Below, one piece after another: positions 1 through 9,867 of a stretch of DNA of 46,230 nt. Position 1 is the stretch's first letter; each line of letters starts with the position of its first letter. This stretch comes from Acetivibrio straminisolvens JCM 21531. GTDB lineage: Bacteria > Bacillota > Clostridia > Acetivibrionales > Acetivibrionaceae. The notes beneath the pieces are model-generated. The model saw only the letters and a list, made by a program, of their open reading frames with translations, searched no databases and had not been told where the DNA came from. The DNA lies in the NCBI RefSeq assembly GCF_000521465.1, contig NZ_BAVR01000029.1, positions 1 through 46,230 on the forward strand, in the 5' to 3' direction. Made by a program: the position numbers and the translations under genes.

Positions 1-91
1 ATTTACGAATTTAACTCGAACAAAATTTCAAAAATGTACGTCAAAATAATATTAGCGGATTAATAATATATAGATATAGGGAGAGGTCAAA

Positions 92-1084
92 ATGAACCAG
101 GCATATAATGATGAGGCACCTATCATAATAAAGGATTTCTTAAGCTACATGGAGACAATAAGAGGTAAGTCAAAAAATACAATCCATGAGTACTATTATG
201 ACTTAAGGCTTTTTTTCAGGTTCATGAAAATTCATATGGGTTTGGAGGATGCAAAAAAGGATTTTGAATCGATAAATATTAAAGATATGGATATTGAAGT
301 CATTAGGAAAATAACTTTAAGTGATATTTATTCGTATATGTCTTTTTTGAGCCGGGAAAGAGACAATAGCTCAAGTTCCAGGGCTAGAAAGGTTGCAAGT
401 ATAAGGTCGTTTTTTAACTATCTTACAAACAAAGCAAAGCTTTTGGAGCAAAACCCTGCTGCCGAACTGGAATCCCCCAAAATAATGAAAAGGCTTCCCA
501 AATATCTAAACATCGAAGAAAGTAAAAGACTGTTGGGGTCTATTGATGGAGAGCATAAAGAAAGGGATTTTGCTATTATAACTTTGTTTTTAAATTGCGG
601 TCTGAGGCTTTCCGAGCTTGTGAACATAAACCTTGGAAACATAAAAAATGATGTTTTGACCGTAATAGGTAAAGGTGACAAGGAGCGGACCATTTACCTT
701 AATGCAGCATGTATAAAAGCTATTCGGGCATATTTGGATGTTCGTCCCGTTGACGGTGTGAAAGACAAAAACGCTTTGTTTTTAAGTGCCAGAAAACAAA
801 GAATAAGTAATAAGACCGTTCAGCATATTGTTAAAAAGTATATAAAGGCTGCAGGACTTGACCCTGAAAGATACTCCACCCACAAACTGAGGCATACCGC
901 GGCAACACTGATGTATAAGCATGGTAATGTTGATATAAGAGCACTTCAGGAGATACTGGGGCACGAAAGTATAGCAACAACGGAGATTTATACTCATGTT
1001 GACAGCCAGCAGTTGAAAAAAGCAGTAGAAAGCAATCCTTTGTCAAGTTATGTCGATGAACACAGCGATGAAAATGAGAGCTAA
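92..1084 (+). CDS. xerC: Tyrosine recombinase, XerC/XerD type
   Basis: Site-specific recombinase of the lambda-integrase family, probably the one that resolves chromosome dimers at dif. The 330-residue length is close to the usual 300 of XerC/D. An N-terminal SAM-like core-binding domain (about residues 10-115) precedes the catalytic domain (about 130-320). The catalytic set is visible: Arg near 172 in CGLRLSEL, Lys in the GKGDKER beta-hairpin, His264 and Arg267 in HKLRHTAA, His291 in LGHES and the nucleophile Tyr300 in EIYTHV. A GGGAGAGG ribosome binding site lies six bases before the ATG. No phage or integron genes adjoin it, which favours a housekeeping role. XerC and XerD cannot be told apart from sequence alone. 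Confidence 0.9.
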   Translation: MNQAYNDEAPIIIKDFLSYMETIRGKSKNTIHEYYYDLRLFFRFMKIHMGLEDAKKDFESINIKDMDIEVIRKITLSDIYSYMSFLSRERDNSSSSRARKVASIRSFFNYLTNKAKLLEQNPAAELESPKIMKRLPKYLNIEESKRLLGSIDGEHKERDFAIITLFLNCGLRLSELVNINLGNIKNDVLTVIGKGDKERTIYLNAACIKAIRAYLDVRPVDGVKDKNALFLSARKQRISNKTVQHIVKKYIKAAGLDPERYSTHKLRHTAATLMYKHGNVDIRALQEILGHESIATTEIYTHVDSQQLKKAVESNPLSSYVDEHSDENES

Positions 1085-1221
1085 TTTATAATATTTATTC
1101 TAATTGGAATTTTTGCGTTAAAATACTGAGGCTATTGCTTTCGGATATTATTGAAATATCAGAAAAAATAGATTATACTTTATTTTTGGTATTAAATCTA
1201 CTTGGAAGATGGAGTTGCGAT

Positions 1222-2154
1222 ATGAATTTCAGAAAATTTTACTTAATTGTGTGTTCAATATTATCGGTTTTTATGTTTTTTATTGGTACACTAACCCTAT
1301 TGTACATCAATTTCAATACAGATACCGAAAAGCCTGTCGACAATTCGGGGGCATTGATTCATGATATTCTTAATCCTTTAAAAGTTGTTAATGAAGATTT
1401 GAATGTGCTGGTATTGGGCGGAGACAAGGTTAACAACAATACAGACACAATGATGCTGGTAAATTTCAAACCATCAACCTCTAAAGTAAGTATTCTCTCA
1501 ATACCCAGGGACACAAAGGTTACAATAAATGGCAGAAAGGCAAAGATAAACGCTGCTTATCCCACAGGAGGAGGAGAACTTGCCGTTCAAACGGTGAGTG
1601 AGCTTTTTGGCATAGATGTAAAATACTATGTTTTTGTCGATACTTCTGCTTTCAGAAAAATAATTGATATTTTAGGCGGAGTGGATTACTATGTTCCGGT
1701 GGATATGGACTATGATGATCCTTTGCAGGGACTGAGCATTCATATAAAGAAAGGGCAGCATCACTTCGACGGTGCCATGGCTGAGAAGTTTATGAGATTC
1801 AGGCAGTATAACTATGGACGTATTAATGAGTACTATGACGGAAGCGACTTAAAGAGAATTGATGCTCAGCAGAATTTTGTCCGGGAATTGGTTCGCCAAA
1901 AACTTAATATTTTTTATTTAACTAAAGTAAATGATATTGCCAATACGATTTTCAGCAATATTGAGACCAATCTTAATATGAGTGAAGTTTTAAAGTTGAC
2001 AGGAAGTGTTTCAAAAGTTCAGGCCGATAGCATAAACATGCTGAAAGTTCCGGGGAAATCCGTATTGGATGGAGTCTGGTACTATATCATGGATTCCCAA
2101 GAAACAGACCAGATTATAAATGAGCATTTTAGGACAAGGAATTTAGCAAAATAA
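1222..2154 (+). CDS. LytR-CpsA-Psr (LCP) family cell-wall ligase
   Basis: Membrane-anchored LCP protein. The family transfers undecaprenyl-phosphate-linked glycopolymers such as teichoic acids or capsule onto peptidoglycan at the outer face of the membrane. I chose the ATG at 1222 (310 residues) because GGAG lies seven bases upstream and the protein then opens with a basic MNFRKF and one transmembrane helix (about residues 6-29); a TTG at 1135 is in frame but has no ribosome binding site. LCP signatures follow: NTDTMML, SIPRDTKV, KINAAYP and the late RFRQY with AQQNFVREL. Arg and Asp residues in these motifs bind the lipid pyrophosphate. The stop codon runs directly into the dispersed repeat and then a terminator. 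Confidence 0.9.
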   Translation: MNFRKFYLIVCSILSVFMFFIGTLTLLYINFNTDTEKPVDNSGALIHDILNPLKVVNEDLNVLVLGGDKVNNNTDTMMLVNFKPSTSKVSILSIPRDTKVTINGRKAKINAAYPTGGGELAVQTVSELFGIDVKYYVFVDTSAFRKIIDILGGVDYYVPVDMDYDDPLQGLSIHIKKGQHHFDGAMAEKFMRFRQYNYGRINEYYDGSDLKRIDAQQNFVRELVRQKLNIFYLTKVNDIANTIFSNIETNLNMSEVLKLTGSVSKVQADSINMLKVPGKSVLDGVWYYIMDSQETDQIINEHFRTRNLAK

Positions 2155-2215
2155 AAGTTCGGGACATCGAGTCCCTTCGCTTTTGCCTCTTTCATTTCAT
2201 TCCAAGAGGCCAACT
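2151..2215 (+). repeat. Dispersed terminator-associated repeat, copy 1
   Basis: Element of about 65 bp, nearly identical to copies at 3824-3890 (same strand) and 40341-40416 (opposite strand). It starts at the stop codon of the LCP gene. It holds a small hairpin (GGGAC, loop ATCGA, GTCCC) and a larger one (GCCTCTT, 12-base loop, AAGAGGC). A long terminator hairpin begins eight bases after it. I do not recognise it as a known family. Confidence 0.85.
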
Positions 2216-2222
2216 AAAAGAT

Positions 2223-2268
2223 TCACAACGAAAAACCTTTCAAGATATTGAAAGGTTTTTCGTTGTGA
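2223..2268. terminator. Bidirectional terminator, 21-bp perfect stem
   Basis: Two perfectly complementary 21-base arms (2223-2243 and 2248-2268) enclose a four-base loop. Runs of A in the left arm and T in the right arm let it work on both strands. It sits between the convergent LCP and aminopeptidase genes. Confidence 0.88.
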
Positions 2269-2288
2269 GCCGTATACACTGACCGGTT

Positions 2289-3725
2289 TTACTTCATATA
2301 CTTCATAAATTCCCTGTAAGCTTTATATGCCATATAAATATCAACTTTGCTGGTTACTTCAAAGGGCGAATGCATTGAGAGAACAGCGACTCCACAGTCT
2401 ATCACATCCATACCCATATTTGCTACGAATTGGGCGATTGTACCTCCTCCGCCCTGATCAACCTTGCCTAATTCAGCAGTTTGCCAGTATACTTTATTGT
2501 CATTGAACAGCCTTCGCACTTCTCCCATGAATTCGGCATTGGCATCGCTTGCACCGGATTTTCCGCGGGCGCCGGTATACTTTAGAAGCACAATTCCTTT
2601 CCCTATAAAGGAAGAATTGAGCTTTTCATATGCTCCTTCATAGGTTGGGTCTATTGCTGCGCTGACGTCTGCCGAAAGCATTTTGGAGTTATTTAGGCAC
2701 CTTCTTAAAACTATGTCCGTATATTTTTCAGAGCTGAGTGCACATATGTCTGCGATGAAGTTTTCAAGAAAGCTTGATTGGGCTCCGGTATTGCCCATAC
2801 TTCCTATTTCCTCTTTGTCTGTAAGCACACAAACAGCAGTTTTATCAACATTATCCAGATCCAGAACGGCTCTTAAGGCTGTATATGCACAAACTCTGTC
2901 ATCCTGCCCGTAAGCACCGACCATGCTTTTGTCCAACCCCACATCCCTTGCTTTAAAAGAAGGAACCAGTTCCAGCTCGGCAGACAGGAGATCTTCTTCA
3001 ATAATGTTGTACTTCTCATTAAGGAGCTTAAGTATGTTTAGCTTTACTTTTTCTTTAATCTTTTCATCGTTATATGGAATGGAGCCGAAAAGAATATTCA
3101 AACCTTCTCCGATAATTCCCTCACTCATTTTCTTCTGCATTTGATCTGCTGCAAGATGAGGAAGCAAATCGGTTATTGTAAACACAGTATCCTTTTCATC
3201 TTCGCCAATAACAATTTCAACTTTGCTTCCGTCCTTTCTTATAACAACTCCATGCATGGAAAGCGGAATGGTTACCCATTGATACTTTTTTATCCCTCCG
3301 TAATAGTGGGTTTTCAGAAACACCATTTCGTTTGACTCATACATTGGGTTTGGCTTAAGATCAATTCTCGGCGAGTCTATATGTGCTCCCACAAGGTTTA
3401 AGCCCTTCTCCGGAGGCTGTGAGCCTATGACTGCAAGGGCCATGATTTTGTTTTTGAATACCCTGTAAATTTTCATTCCTGGCTTAAGCGGTTTTCCGGA
3501 ATTTATTATATTCTCTATTGAAATAAATCCTCTATTTTCAGCCAGCTTTATAGTCTCTTGAACAAATTCCCTTTCGGTTTTGGATTTGTCTAGAAAGGAT
3601 TTATATTCTTCACAGAATTTAAAAGTGATTTTTAGCTCATCATCGCTTATTTTGTTCCAAACATTTGGGATGTTATAGGATAGATTTTCCCATAACTTTT
3701 GACCCGGTGTTTTATTATCTGACAT
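2289..3725 (-). CDS. M18 family aspartyl aminopeptidase
   Basis: Cytosolic dinuclear-zinc exopeptidase that removes N-terminal acidic (and some other) residues from peptides. Its 478 residues fit the clostridial M18 proteins. Metal and catalytic motifs are in order: GAHIDSPR (first His), GQDDRVCAY (bridging Asp), DKEEIGSMG (catalytic Glu pair), SADVSAAIDP and a C-terminal HSPFEV with the last zinc His. The start has a strong AGGAGG site eight bases upstream. It is a single-gene unit: copy 2 of the dispersed repeat lies in its upstream region and a strong terminator lies downstream. Confidence 0.92.
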   Translation of the reverse strand: MSDNKTPGQKLWENLSYNIPNVWNKISDDELKITFKFCEEYKSFLDKSKTEREFVQETIKLAENRGFISIENIINSGKPLKPGMKIYRVFKNKIMALAVIGSQPPEKGLNLVGAHIDSPRIDLKPNPMYESNEMVFLKTHYYGGIKKYQWVTIPLSMHGVVIRKDGSKVEIVIGEDEKDTVFTITDLLPHLAADQMQKKMSEGIIGEGLNILFGSIPYNDEKIKEKVKLNILKLLNEKYNIIEEDLLSAELELVPSFKARDVGLDKSMVGAYGQDDRVCAYTALRAVLDLDNVDKTAVCVLTDKEEIGSMGNTGAQSSFLENFIADICALSSEKYTDIVLRRCLNNSKMLSADVSAAIDPTYEGAYEKLNSSFIGKGIVLLKYTGARGKSGASDANAEFMGEVRRLFNDNKVYWQTAELGKVDQGGGGTIAQFVANMGMDVIDCGVAVLSMHSPFEVTSKVDIYMAYKAYREFMKYMK

Positions 3726-3823
3726 ATTTTATTACCTCCTGCAAAAATTTTATATTTATTATTATATCTCTAAATGCTTGCGCAATAAACATTAAAGCAA
3801 GAAGAATTTTAGAATTTATAAAT

Positions 3824-3890
3824 AATAAAAGCTCGGGATATCGACTCCCTTCGCTTTTGCCTCTTTCATTTCATTCCAAGAGGCAAAATA
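3824..3890 (+). repeat. Dispersed terminator-associated repeat, copy 2
   Basis: Same element as at 2151-2215, differing at a handful of positions. The 5' hairpin has a mismatch next to the loop (GGGAT versus CTCCC); the second hairpin is intact. Read in the element's direction it is followed at once by the hairpin at 3891-3916. Unlike copies 1, 3 and 4 it does not follow a gene on its own strand. Confidence 0.85.
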
Positions 3891-3916
3891 AAAAGAAGAG
3901 TATAAGCTCTTCTTTT
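3891..3916 (-). terminator. Terminator of the HD-GYP gene
   Basis: Perfect 10-bp stem AAAAGAAGAG / CTCTTCTTTT with a six-base loop. On the minus strand it ends in a T-rich tract and lies about 40 bases after the stop of the HD-GYP gene. It could also work on the plus strand. Confidence 0.8.
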
Positions 3917-3956
3917 AAATCCCAATATTACAATAACGTATTAGTACAATTATACA

Positions 3957-5453
3957 TTATGTAAATGTTTTTGCAAGCTCTTCGAACATCAAATCATAGT
4001 TTTCAAGAATCTTAAACAACATATCGACTACCTCAGGGTCAAATTGGGTACCGGAATATATTTTAAACTGTTCTATTGTTTCTTCAAGGCTTAATTTTGA
4101 CCTGTATTTTCTGTCTGACATCATAGCGTCAAAGGCATCAGCAACGGTTAATATTCTTGCCAAAAACGGGATTTCGTCGCCTTTCAATCCTTCCGGGTAA
4201 CCTTTGCCGTCAACTCTCTCGTGGTGATATTTTACGAGCGGGACAACATCTTTAAACATTGAAATGGCCGACAGTATATATGCACCTTTTAACGGGTGTT
4301 TTTTAATTTCTTCATATTCATCATAGTCCAGCTTGTCGGTTTTGAAAAGTATATCATCAGCTGTGCCGATTTTGCCTATGTCATGGAAGATACCTCCAAC
4401 CTTTAGGAGCTCAATCTGTTCTTCCGGAAGCCCAAAAGCTTCACCAAGTTTTGCGGCAAAATATGAAACACGGTCCGAATGGCCTCTTGTATAGATATCC
4501 TTTGCATCAACTGTCAGACGCAAAGCTTCTATTGTGTCGATATATCTTTTTCTAAGCTCCTGGTAGGTCTTGTCAAGCTCTTCTTTCTTCATGTTTATCA
4601 GAGAATGTAAAAATGCGTTATTTATAGATGAAGCTGCCTGTGTGGAATATATTTCAAGAAGCTTTATTCCGTCACCTAAATTGCTGCTTTCTATATAAAT
4701 TACTCCAATGGATTTGCTTTCTTCATTCATAAGTGGAAGTATTATTCCATGGTCTAGAAGAAGGACATTTTTGCTGTCCCTTGCGCGTCCGATATTCTCC
4801 ATAAGTTCGGGACTCAGGAGGGTAACCAGCGATTCTACCTTGATGTCATACTCACCCACTCCCTTAAAGATGATTTCACCTGCGGCACTGTTGCAATCAT
4901 CTATCAGGATAAACGCATCTTTGCTGTTTACCAAAGGCATTAGTCCCTGCAAGATTTCTTCCAAAATAATGCCTATCGGCTGGAGTTGATAAATTTTTGG
5001 CACAGCCTGAAGTATTCTGTTTAAGCCATCCTTAAACTGTCTTATGGTGCGCATTTGAGATATTGATTTTATTCCCGACTCAATCAAAAGTAGAAGCTGG
5101 TCAAACTTGTCTCCCTTCTCACAATAGCCCTGAATGTCAAGAGCTTTAATAGTTTCGAGGGGAGGAGCCAAGTCTTTGTGTCCTGTCAAAAGGAGAATAT
5201 AAATGTCTTTATTGAACTCTCGAATCTTTGAAACGACTTCGTCTCCATGAATAGGTGACATTATGTAATCTAAAATAAGCATGTCAAAATGCTCACTTTT
5301 AAGAGTTTCTATTGCCTCTAAAGGATTTGAGATACCCTTGCAGTAATAACCGCTCCTTGTTAGCATCACTTTCATCGAATTTATTATACCTTCTTCATCG
5401 TCAACAATAAGGATTTTGTAGTCCGTTGAAACTTCGATTATTCTTTTTCTCAT
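3957..5453 (-). CDS. Response regulator with HD-GYP domain (c-di-GMP phosphodiesterase)
   Basis: 498-residue signalling protein. Residues about 12-125 form a receiver domain with the phospho-acceptor Asp in LILDYIMSP and the late Lys region near GYCEKGDK. A middle segment (about 150-300) looks like a GAF-type sensor. A short coiled coil leads into an HD-GYP domain (about 310-495) with GHSDRV, HDIGKIG, HHERVDGKGYPEGL and VADAFDAM. These residues bind two or three metal ions and hydrolyse cyclic di-GMP in active family members. GGAGG lies before the ATG. It is transcribed alone with its own terminator; its partner histidine kinase is not in this window. A PilZ c-di-GMP receptor is encoded at 28453. 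Confidence 0.9.
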   Translation of the reverse strand: MRKRIIEVSTDYKILIVDDEEGIINSMKVMLTRSGYYCKGISNPLEAIETLKSEHFDMLILDYIMSPIHGDEVVSKIREFNKDIYILLLTGHKDLAPPLETIKALDIQGYCEKGDKFDQLLLLIESGIKSISQMRTIRQFKDGLNRILQAVPKIYQLQPIGIILEEILQGLMPLVNSKDAFILIDDCNSAAGEIIFKGVGEYDIKVESLVTLLSPELMENIGRARDSKNVLLLDHGIILPLMNEESKSIGVIYIESSNLGDGIKLLEIYSTQAASSINNAFLHSLINMKKEELDKTYQELRKRYIDTIEALRLTVDAKDIYTRGHSDRVSYFAAKLGEAFGLPEEQIELLKVGGIFHDIGKIGTADDILFKTDKLDYDEYEEIKKHPLKGAYILSAISMFKDVVPLVKYHHERVDGKGYPEGLKGDEIPFLARILTVADAFDAMMSDRKYRSKLSLEETIEQFKIYSGTQFDPEVVDMLFKILENYDLMFEELAKTFT

Positions 5454-5811
5454 ATGAAAATCCTCCTCAGTAGAGTAAGGGCAAACAACACTAATATAAA
5501 TTTTATATTGAAATGCTGAAAAAAGGATTTATATAAAGCTTATTGAAGCATGCAGTAAAATGATAAGTACTAATTGTATAATAAACCGGATGCACGTTAA
5601 AAAGACACAAAAATTCACTCTTAATTATTATTTTACTTTATTTTTTTTCATTTTGCAATATTCAACTAGTAGTTATATAGTCCCATATCTATAGGCCTAT
5701 AAGGCAAATTTTATTTGCTTAATGTTGCTTTCTTGACTAATTACTGTATTTATTTTATAAATAATAATAATGGCTAATTTAACTTGCGAAAATAATTTGG
5801 AGGTAAATGCA
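5454..5811. other. Intergenic region between divergent genes
   Basis: AT-rich region of 358 bases between the divergent HD-GYP and PHP genes. It must hold both promoters, but no convincing -35/-10 pair stands out. A 12-base palindrome TATAGGCCTATA lies at 5690-5701, followed by a small GCAAAT / ATTTGC inverted repeat; either could be an operator. I see no small gene. Confidence 0.4.
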
Positions 5812-6608
5812 ATGTATGATTGTCACGTTCACAGCAGCTTTTCGGGAGACAGCAACATGGATCCGGAAATTGCAATTAATACTGCAGCAAAATTTGGCCT
5901 TAAAGGTATTTCATTTACAGACCATTTGGATATAGACTATCCGAATTATGATGATGTATTTATGATTGATTTTGATAAATACTCTGAAGCGATGGACAGG
6001 CTTAAGCGGGATTATTCCTCTAAAATCAAAGTTTTTAAAGGTATTGAAGTAGGTATCCAGCCCCATGTAATAGATGAGTCCAATGATATTGTAAAAAATA
6101 TGATTTCGATATTGTTATTGGCTCAATTCATATTGTAGACAAAACAGACCTTCATAATGGCGACTTCTGCAGAAACAAATCAAAGAACGAAGCCTATTTA
6201 AGGTATTTAGAAAGCGTTCTTGAGTGTATTAACCTTTTTGATAATTTTGACATTCTTGGACATGTCGATCTCATCAGGAGGTATGGATGTTATGATGACA
6301 AGACGTTAAAATTGAGCGATTTCGGAGACAGAATTGACGCCATACTCAAAGCTCTTGTCGAAAAAGGTAAAGGCTTGGAGGTAAATACCTCCGGATTTCG
6401 ATACAACCTAAATTCACCGATGCCGGACTATGAGATTATAAAAAGGTACAGAGAGTTAAAGGGAAAGATAATTTGCACAAGTTCTGATGCCCATACTCCC
6501 GATTATATAGGTTTTAAATTTGACTATGTGAAAGAGCTTCTAAAAAAAGCGGGTTTTAAATATACGGTACATTTCGAAAACAGAAAACCGGTATTTACAC
6601 CAATTTAA
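5812..6608 (+). CDS. PHP-domain histidinol-phosphatase family protein, frameshifted
   Basis: PHP-superfamily phosphoesterase of the HisJ/HisK type, which dephosphorylates histidinol phosphate in histidine synthesis. The start at 5812 has GGAGGT seven bases upstream and yields MYDCHVHSSFSGD, the metal-binding first PHP motif; SFTDHLD, GIEVG, HVDLIRRYG and SSDAHTP follow. The reading frame breaks in a run of six A at 6093-6098: with a seventh A the protein continues K-K-Y-D-F-D-I-V-I-G-S-I-H and runs to the stop at 6608, about 265 residues, the normal length. The break also forms an A-AAA-AAT slippery heptamer. Sequencing error is the simplest reading. No other his gene is nearby, so the substrate is uncertain. 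Confidence 0.85.
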
Positions 6609-6645
6609 ACAAGCTTAGGGGTTTTGTAAACCTCTAAGCTTGTTT
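6607..6645. terminator. Bidirectional terminator between PHP gene and tyrS
   Basis: Long stem: AAACAAGCTTAG pairs with CTAAGCTTGTTT and the inner GGGTTT/AAACCT bases extend it to about 18 bp with a three-base loop. A/T tracts flank both ends. The two genes converge here. Confidence 0.87.
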
Positions 6646-6685
6646 CTTATAATAAACTTGTATTCTAGCAATTTTACCCTGTATT

Positions 6686-7911
6686 TTATACAAGTTTTAC
6701 CCTATGATATGTCTTTTTGCCTTTTTTGATGATCAATTCGCCGTTGTTGAAATCACCCATAGTTACCGATTTGTCAAAACCTTCAACTTTATTATCGTTT
6801 ATGGATATTCCTCCCTGCTCGATAAGTCTGCGGCCTTCACCTTTTGAAGGAATTAGCTTTGTCTTTAATAGCAGGTCAACTATGTTTATACCGTCTGTAA
6901 GCTCATTTGAGGCTATTTCAGTGGTGGGCATATTGTCGGTGCTTGCACCCTTTACAAAAAGGGCTTCGGCTGTTTTTTGAGCGTTTAATGCCTCTTCCTC
7001 ACCGTGAATCAACTTTGTAACCTCAAAGGCCAGACGTTTTTTGGCAATGTTTATTTCCTGGTCTTTCAGTTTTGCATACTCCTCAATTTCTTCCATCGGA
7101 ACAAAGGTTAAGAGTTTTAAGCATTTTATCACATCCGCGTCATGTATATTTCTCCAGTACTGGTAGACTCATAAGGAGAAGTCTTGTTGGCATCGAGCCA
7201 TAATGCACCTTTCTCAGTCTTACCCATCTTTTTGCCTTCACTGGTGGTAAGGAGCGTAAAGGTCATACCGTAGACTTCTTTTCCTTCCTTTCTTCTTATA
7301 AGGTCTATTCCTCCGAGAATGTTTGACCATTGGTCATCACCGCCAAGCTGAATAATACAGCCGTATTCCTTGTACAGTTTCAGAAAATCATAGCTTTGCA
7401 TGAGCATGTAATTGAACTCTATAAAGGAAAGACCTTTTTCCAGTCTGGATTTAAAGCACTCTGCCGTCAACATTCGATTTACGGAGAAGTGAACTCCTAT
7501 ATCCCTTAAAAAGTTAACATAATTTAAATCAAGCAGCCAATCACCGTTATCAACCATTATAGCCTTTCCTTCACCAAATTCAATGAATTTGGAAAGTTGC
7601 TTTTTAAAACAGTCGGCATTATGTTTGATTTCCTCCCGGGTCATCATTCTTCTCATATCGGTTTTTCCTGTGGGGTCGCCAACCATTGCGGTACCGCCGC
7701 CAACCAATGCTATGGGCCTGTGCCCGGCTTTTTGCATATGAGCCATAACCATCATTTGCAGGAAATGTCCCACATGAAGACTATCGGCTGTTGGGTCAAA
7801 ACCGATATAAAATGTAACTTTTTCTTTTTCAAGAAGCTCTTTTATTCTTTCTTCGTGAGTAAGCTGTGCAATAAATCCTCTTTCTTTCAAAATGTCAAAC
7901 ACACTGGACAT
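6686..7911 (-). CDS. tyrS: Tyrosyl-tRNA synthetase, frameshifted
   Basis: Class I aminoacyl-tRNA synthetase charging tRNA-Tyr. The start at 7911 follows GGGAGG, and the product begins [12 protein letters not shown]. The HIGH-type motif is HVGHF, the KMSKS-type motif is KKMGKT, and a C-terminal S4 RNA-binding domain ([12 protein letters not shown]) follows. One base is missing near 7167: adding a T in the coding strand turns PYE-S-T-S-T into [13 protein letters not shown] and joins the two open frames into about 408 residues, the normal size. An intact tyrS is essential unless a second copy exists, so a sequence error is likely. Expression is controlled by the T-box leader upstream. Confidence 0.93.
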
Positions 7912-7944
7912 GTAAATACCTCCCGGAAAATAATTCTTCAAAAA

Positions 7945-8258
7945 GTAGTAAGATTGAAAATTTTATTCATAAAATATTTTTTCCTAATTGTCAAGGTAAC
8001 AAAAAAAGCTTTGCCGCCCTGCTTAAGGACGAGAAAGCTCCCGTGGTACCACCTTAATTTGTATATATTTTAAAATATATACCTCATTAATTACTGCCAA
8101 TATAACGGTTGGTCTCCCGTCATACATGAATAAGTTTCACGTATGAAACTCCGGAGTGTAATTCGCCAATTCATGTACTAAAGCCCTTTCACCTGCCGGA
8201 CTTCTCTCTGATTGTAACCATGAACGGCTACTGCTTCTCCATCATTGTCTTTTGCCTT
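7945..8258 (-). promoter_or_regulatory. T-box leader of tyrS
   Basis: A tRNA-sensing riboswitch that lets transcription pass when uncharged tRNA-Tyr accumulates. The T-box core AAGGTGGTACCACGG lies at 8041-8055 (minus strand) and is followed by an intrinsic terminator. Upstream are stem I features: an AGAGAG segment near 8207 and a GGTG loop, then GAATTACACTCC, where TAC is a plausible tyrosine specifier codon. The spacing and the downstream tyrS agree. The specifier assignment is an inference from position; the T-box core itself is plain in the sequence. Confidence 0.93.
8000..8040 (-). terminator. T-box attenuator terminator
   Basis: Stem formed by AGCTTT and AAAGCT with a GC-rich inner part (CGTCC / GGGCG), ending in a run of seven T on the minus strand. 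It overlaps the T-box core side and competes with the antiterminator. Confidence 0.88.
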
Positions 8259-8264
8259 TCGAAT

Positions 8265-8293
8265 ATTTTAACACATAAGTCTAGCATTTACAA
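8265..8293 (-). promoter_or_regulatory. Promoter of the T-box/tyrS transcript
   Basis: Minus-strand TTGTAA, 17-base spacer, TAAAAT. It sits immediately upstream of the first recognisable T-box stem, as expected for a SigA-type promoter. Confidence 0.65.
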
Positions 8294-8322
8294 GTGATTA
8301 AATCAATAATTTGTATATTTTA

Positions 8323-9419
<1,097 letters not shown>

Positions 9420-9866
9420 TTAATCCTCATCATCAATACCATGATGTATATCATCGCATCTTCTTCCGCAAGCATTGCAATTGCTACCTTCGGGCAGAAG
9501 TCCGTTTTTGCGCATATAATCATCAATTGCAGCACGTATTGCTTCTTCTGCCAAGTTTGAACAATGCATTTTAGCCGGAGGCAATCCGTCCAAAGCTTCC
9601 GCTACTGCTTTGTTTGTTATTTTCAGTGCTTCATCAACGGTTTTTCCAACAACGAGTTCAGTTGCCATACTGCTTGTAGCTACTGCCGCTCCACAGCCAA
9701 AGGTTTTAAACTTAGCATCCACTATAACGTTGTTTTCTATTTTGAGATACATTTTCATTATATCTCCGCATTTTGCGTTGCCCACTTCGCCAACGCCGTC
9801 TGCATTTTCGATTTCCCCCACATTTCTAGGATTCATAAAATGGTCCATTACCTTATCACTATACAT
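9420..9866 (-). CDS. nifU: Iron-sulfur cluster scaffold NifU/IscU
   Basis: Scaffold on which Fe-S clusters are built from NifS-derived sulfur. The IscU fold shows its conserved ligands: Cys in AKCGDIM (with the Asp), Cys in TFGCGAAV and Cys in KMHCSNLAEEA. An unusual tail after residue 128 carries CNACGRRCDD, a CxxCxxxC set that could bind metal. AGAGGG lies before the ATG, and the gene starts one base after the nifS stop, so the two are translationally close. Together with iscR, nifS and mnmA it forms one operon. Confidence 0.93.
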   Translation of the reverse strand: MYSDKVMDHFMNPRNVGEIENADGVGEVGNAKCGDIMKMYLKIENNVIVDAKFKTFGCGAAVATSSMATELVVGKTVDEALKITNKAVAEALDGLPPAKMHCSNLAEEAIRAAIDDYMRKNGLLPEGSNCNACGRRCDDIHHGIDDED

Positions 9867-9867
9867 A

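Noticed and set aside
92..1084. Recombinase as part of an integrated mobile element
   Set aside because: No phage, plasmid or attachment-site genes are nearby and the flanking genes are chromosomal housekeeping functions; a dif-type Xer role is more likely.
2683..3335. Plus-strand ORFs opposite the M18 aminopeptidase
   Set aside because: Shadow frames of a strongly conserved minus-strand gene with no ribosome binding sites or recognisable products.
5690..5720. Palindrome TATAGGCCTATA as an attachment or operator site
   Set aside because: A single 12-base palindrome in AT-rich DNA with no second copy or partner gene is weak evidence, so it is only mentioned in the intergenic entry.
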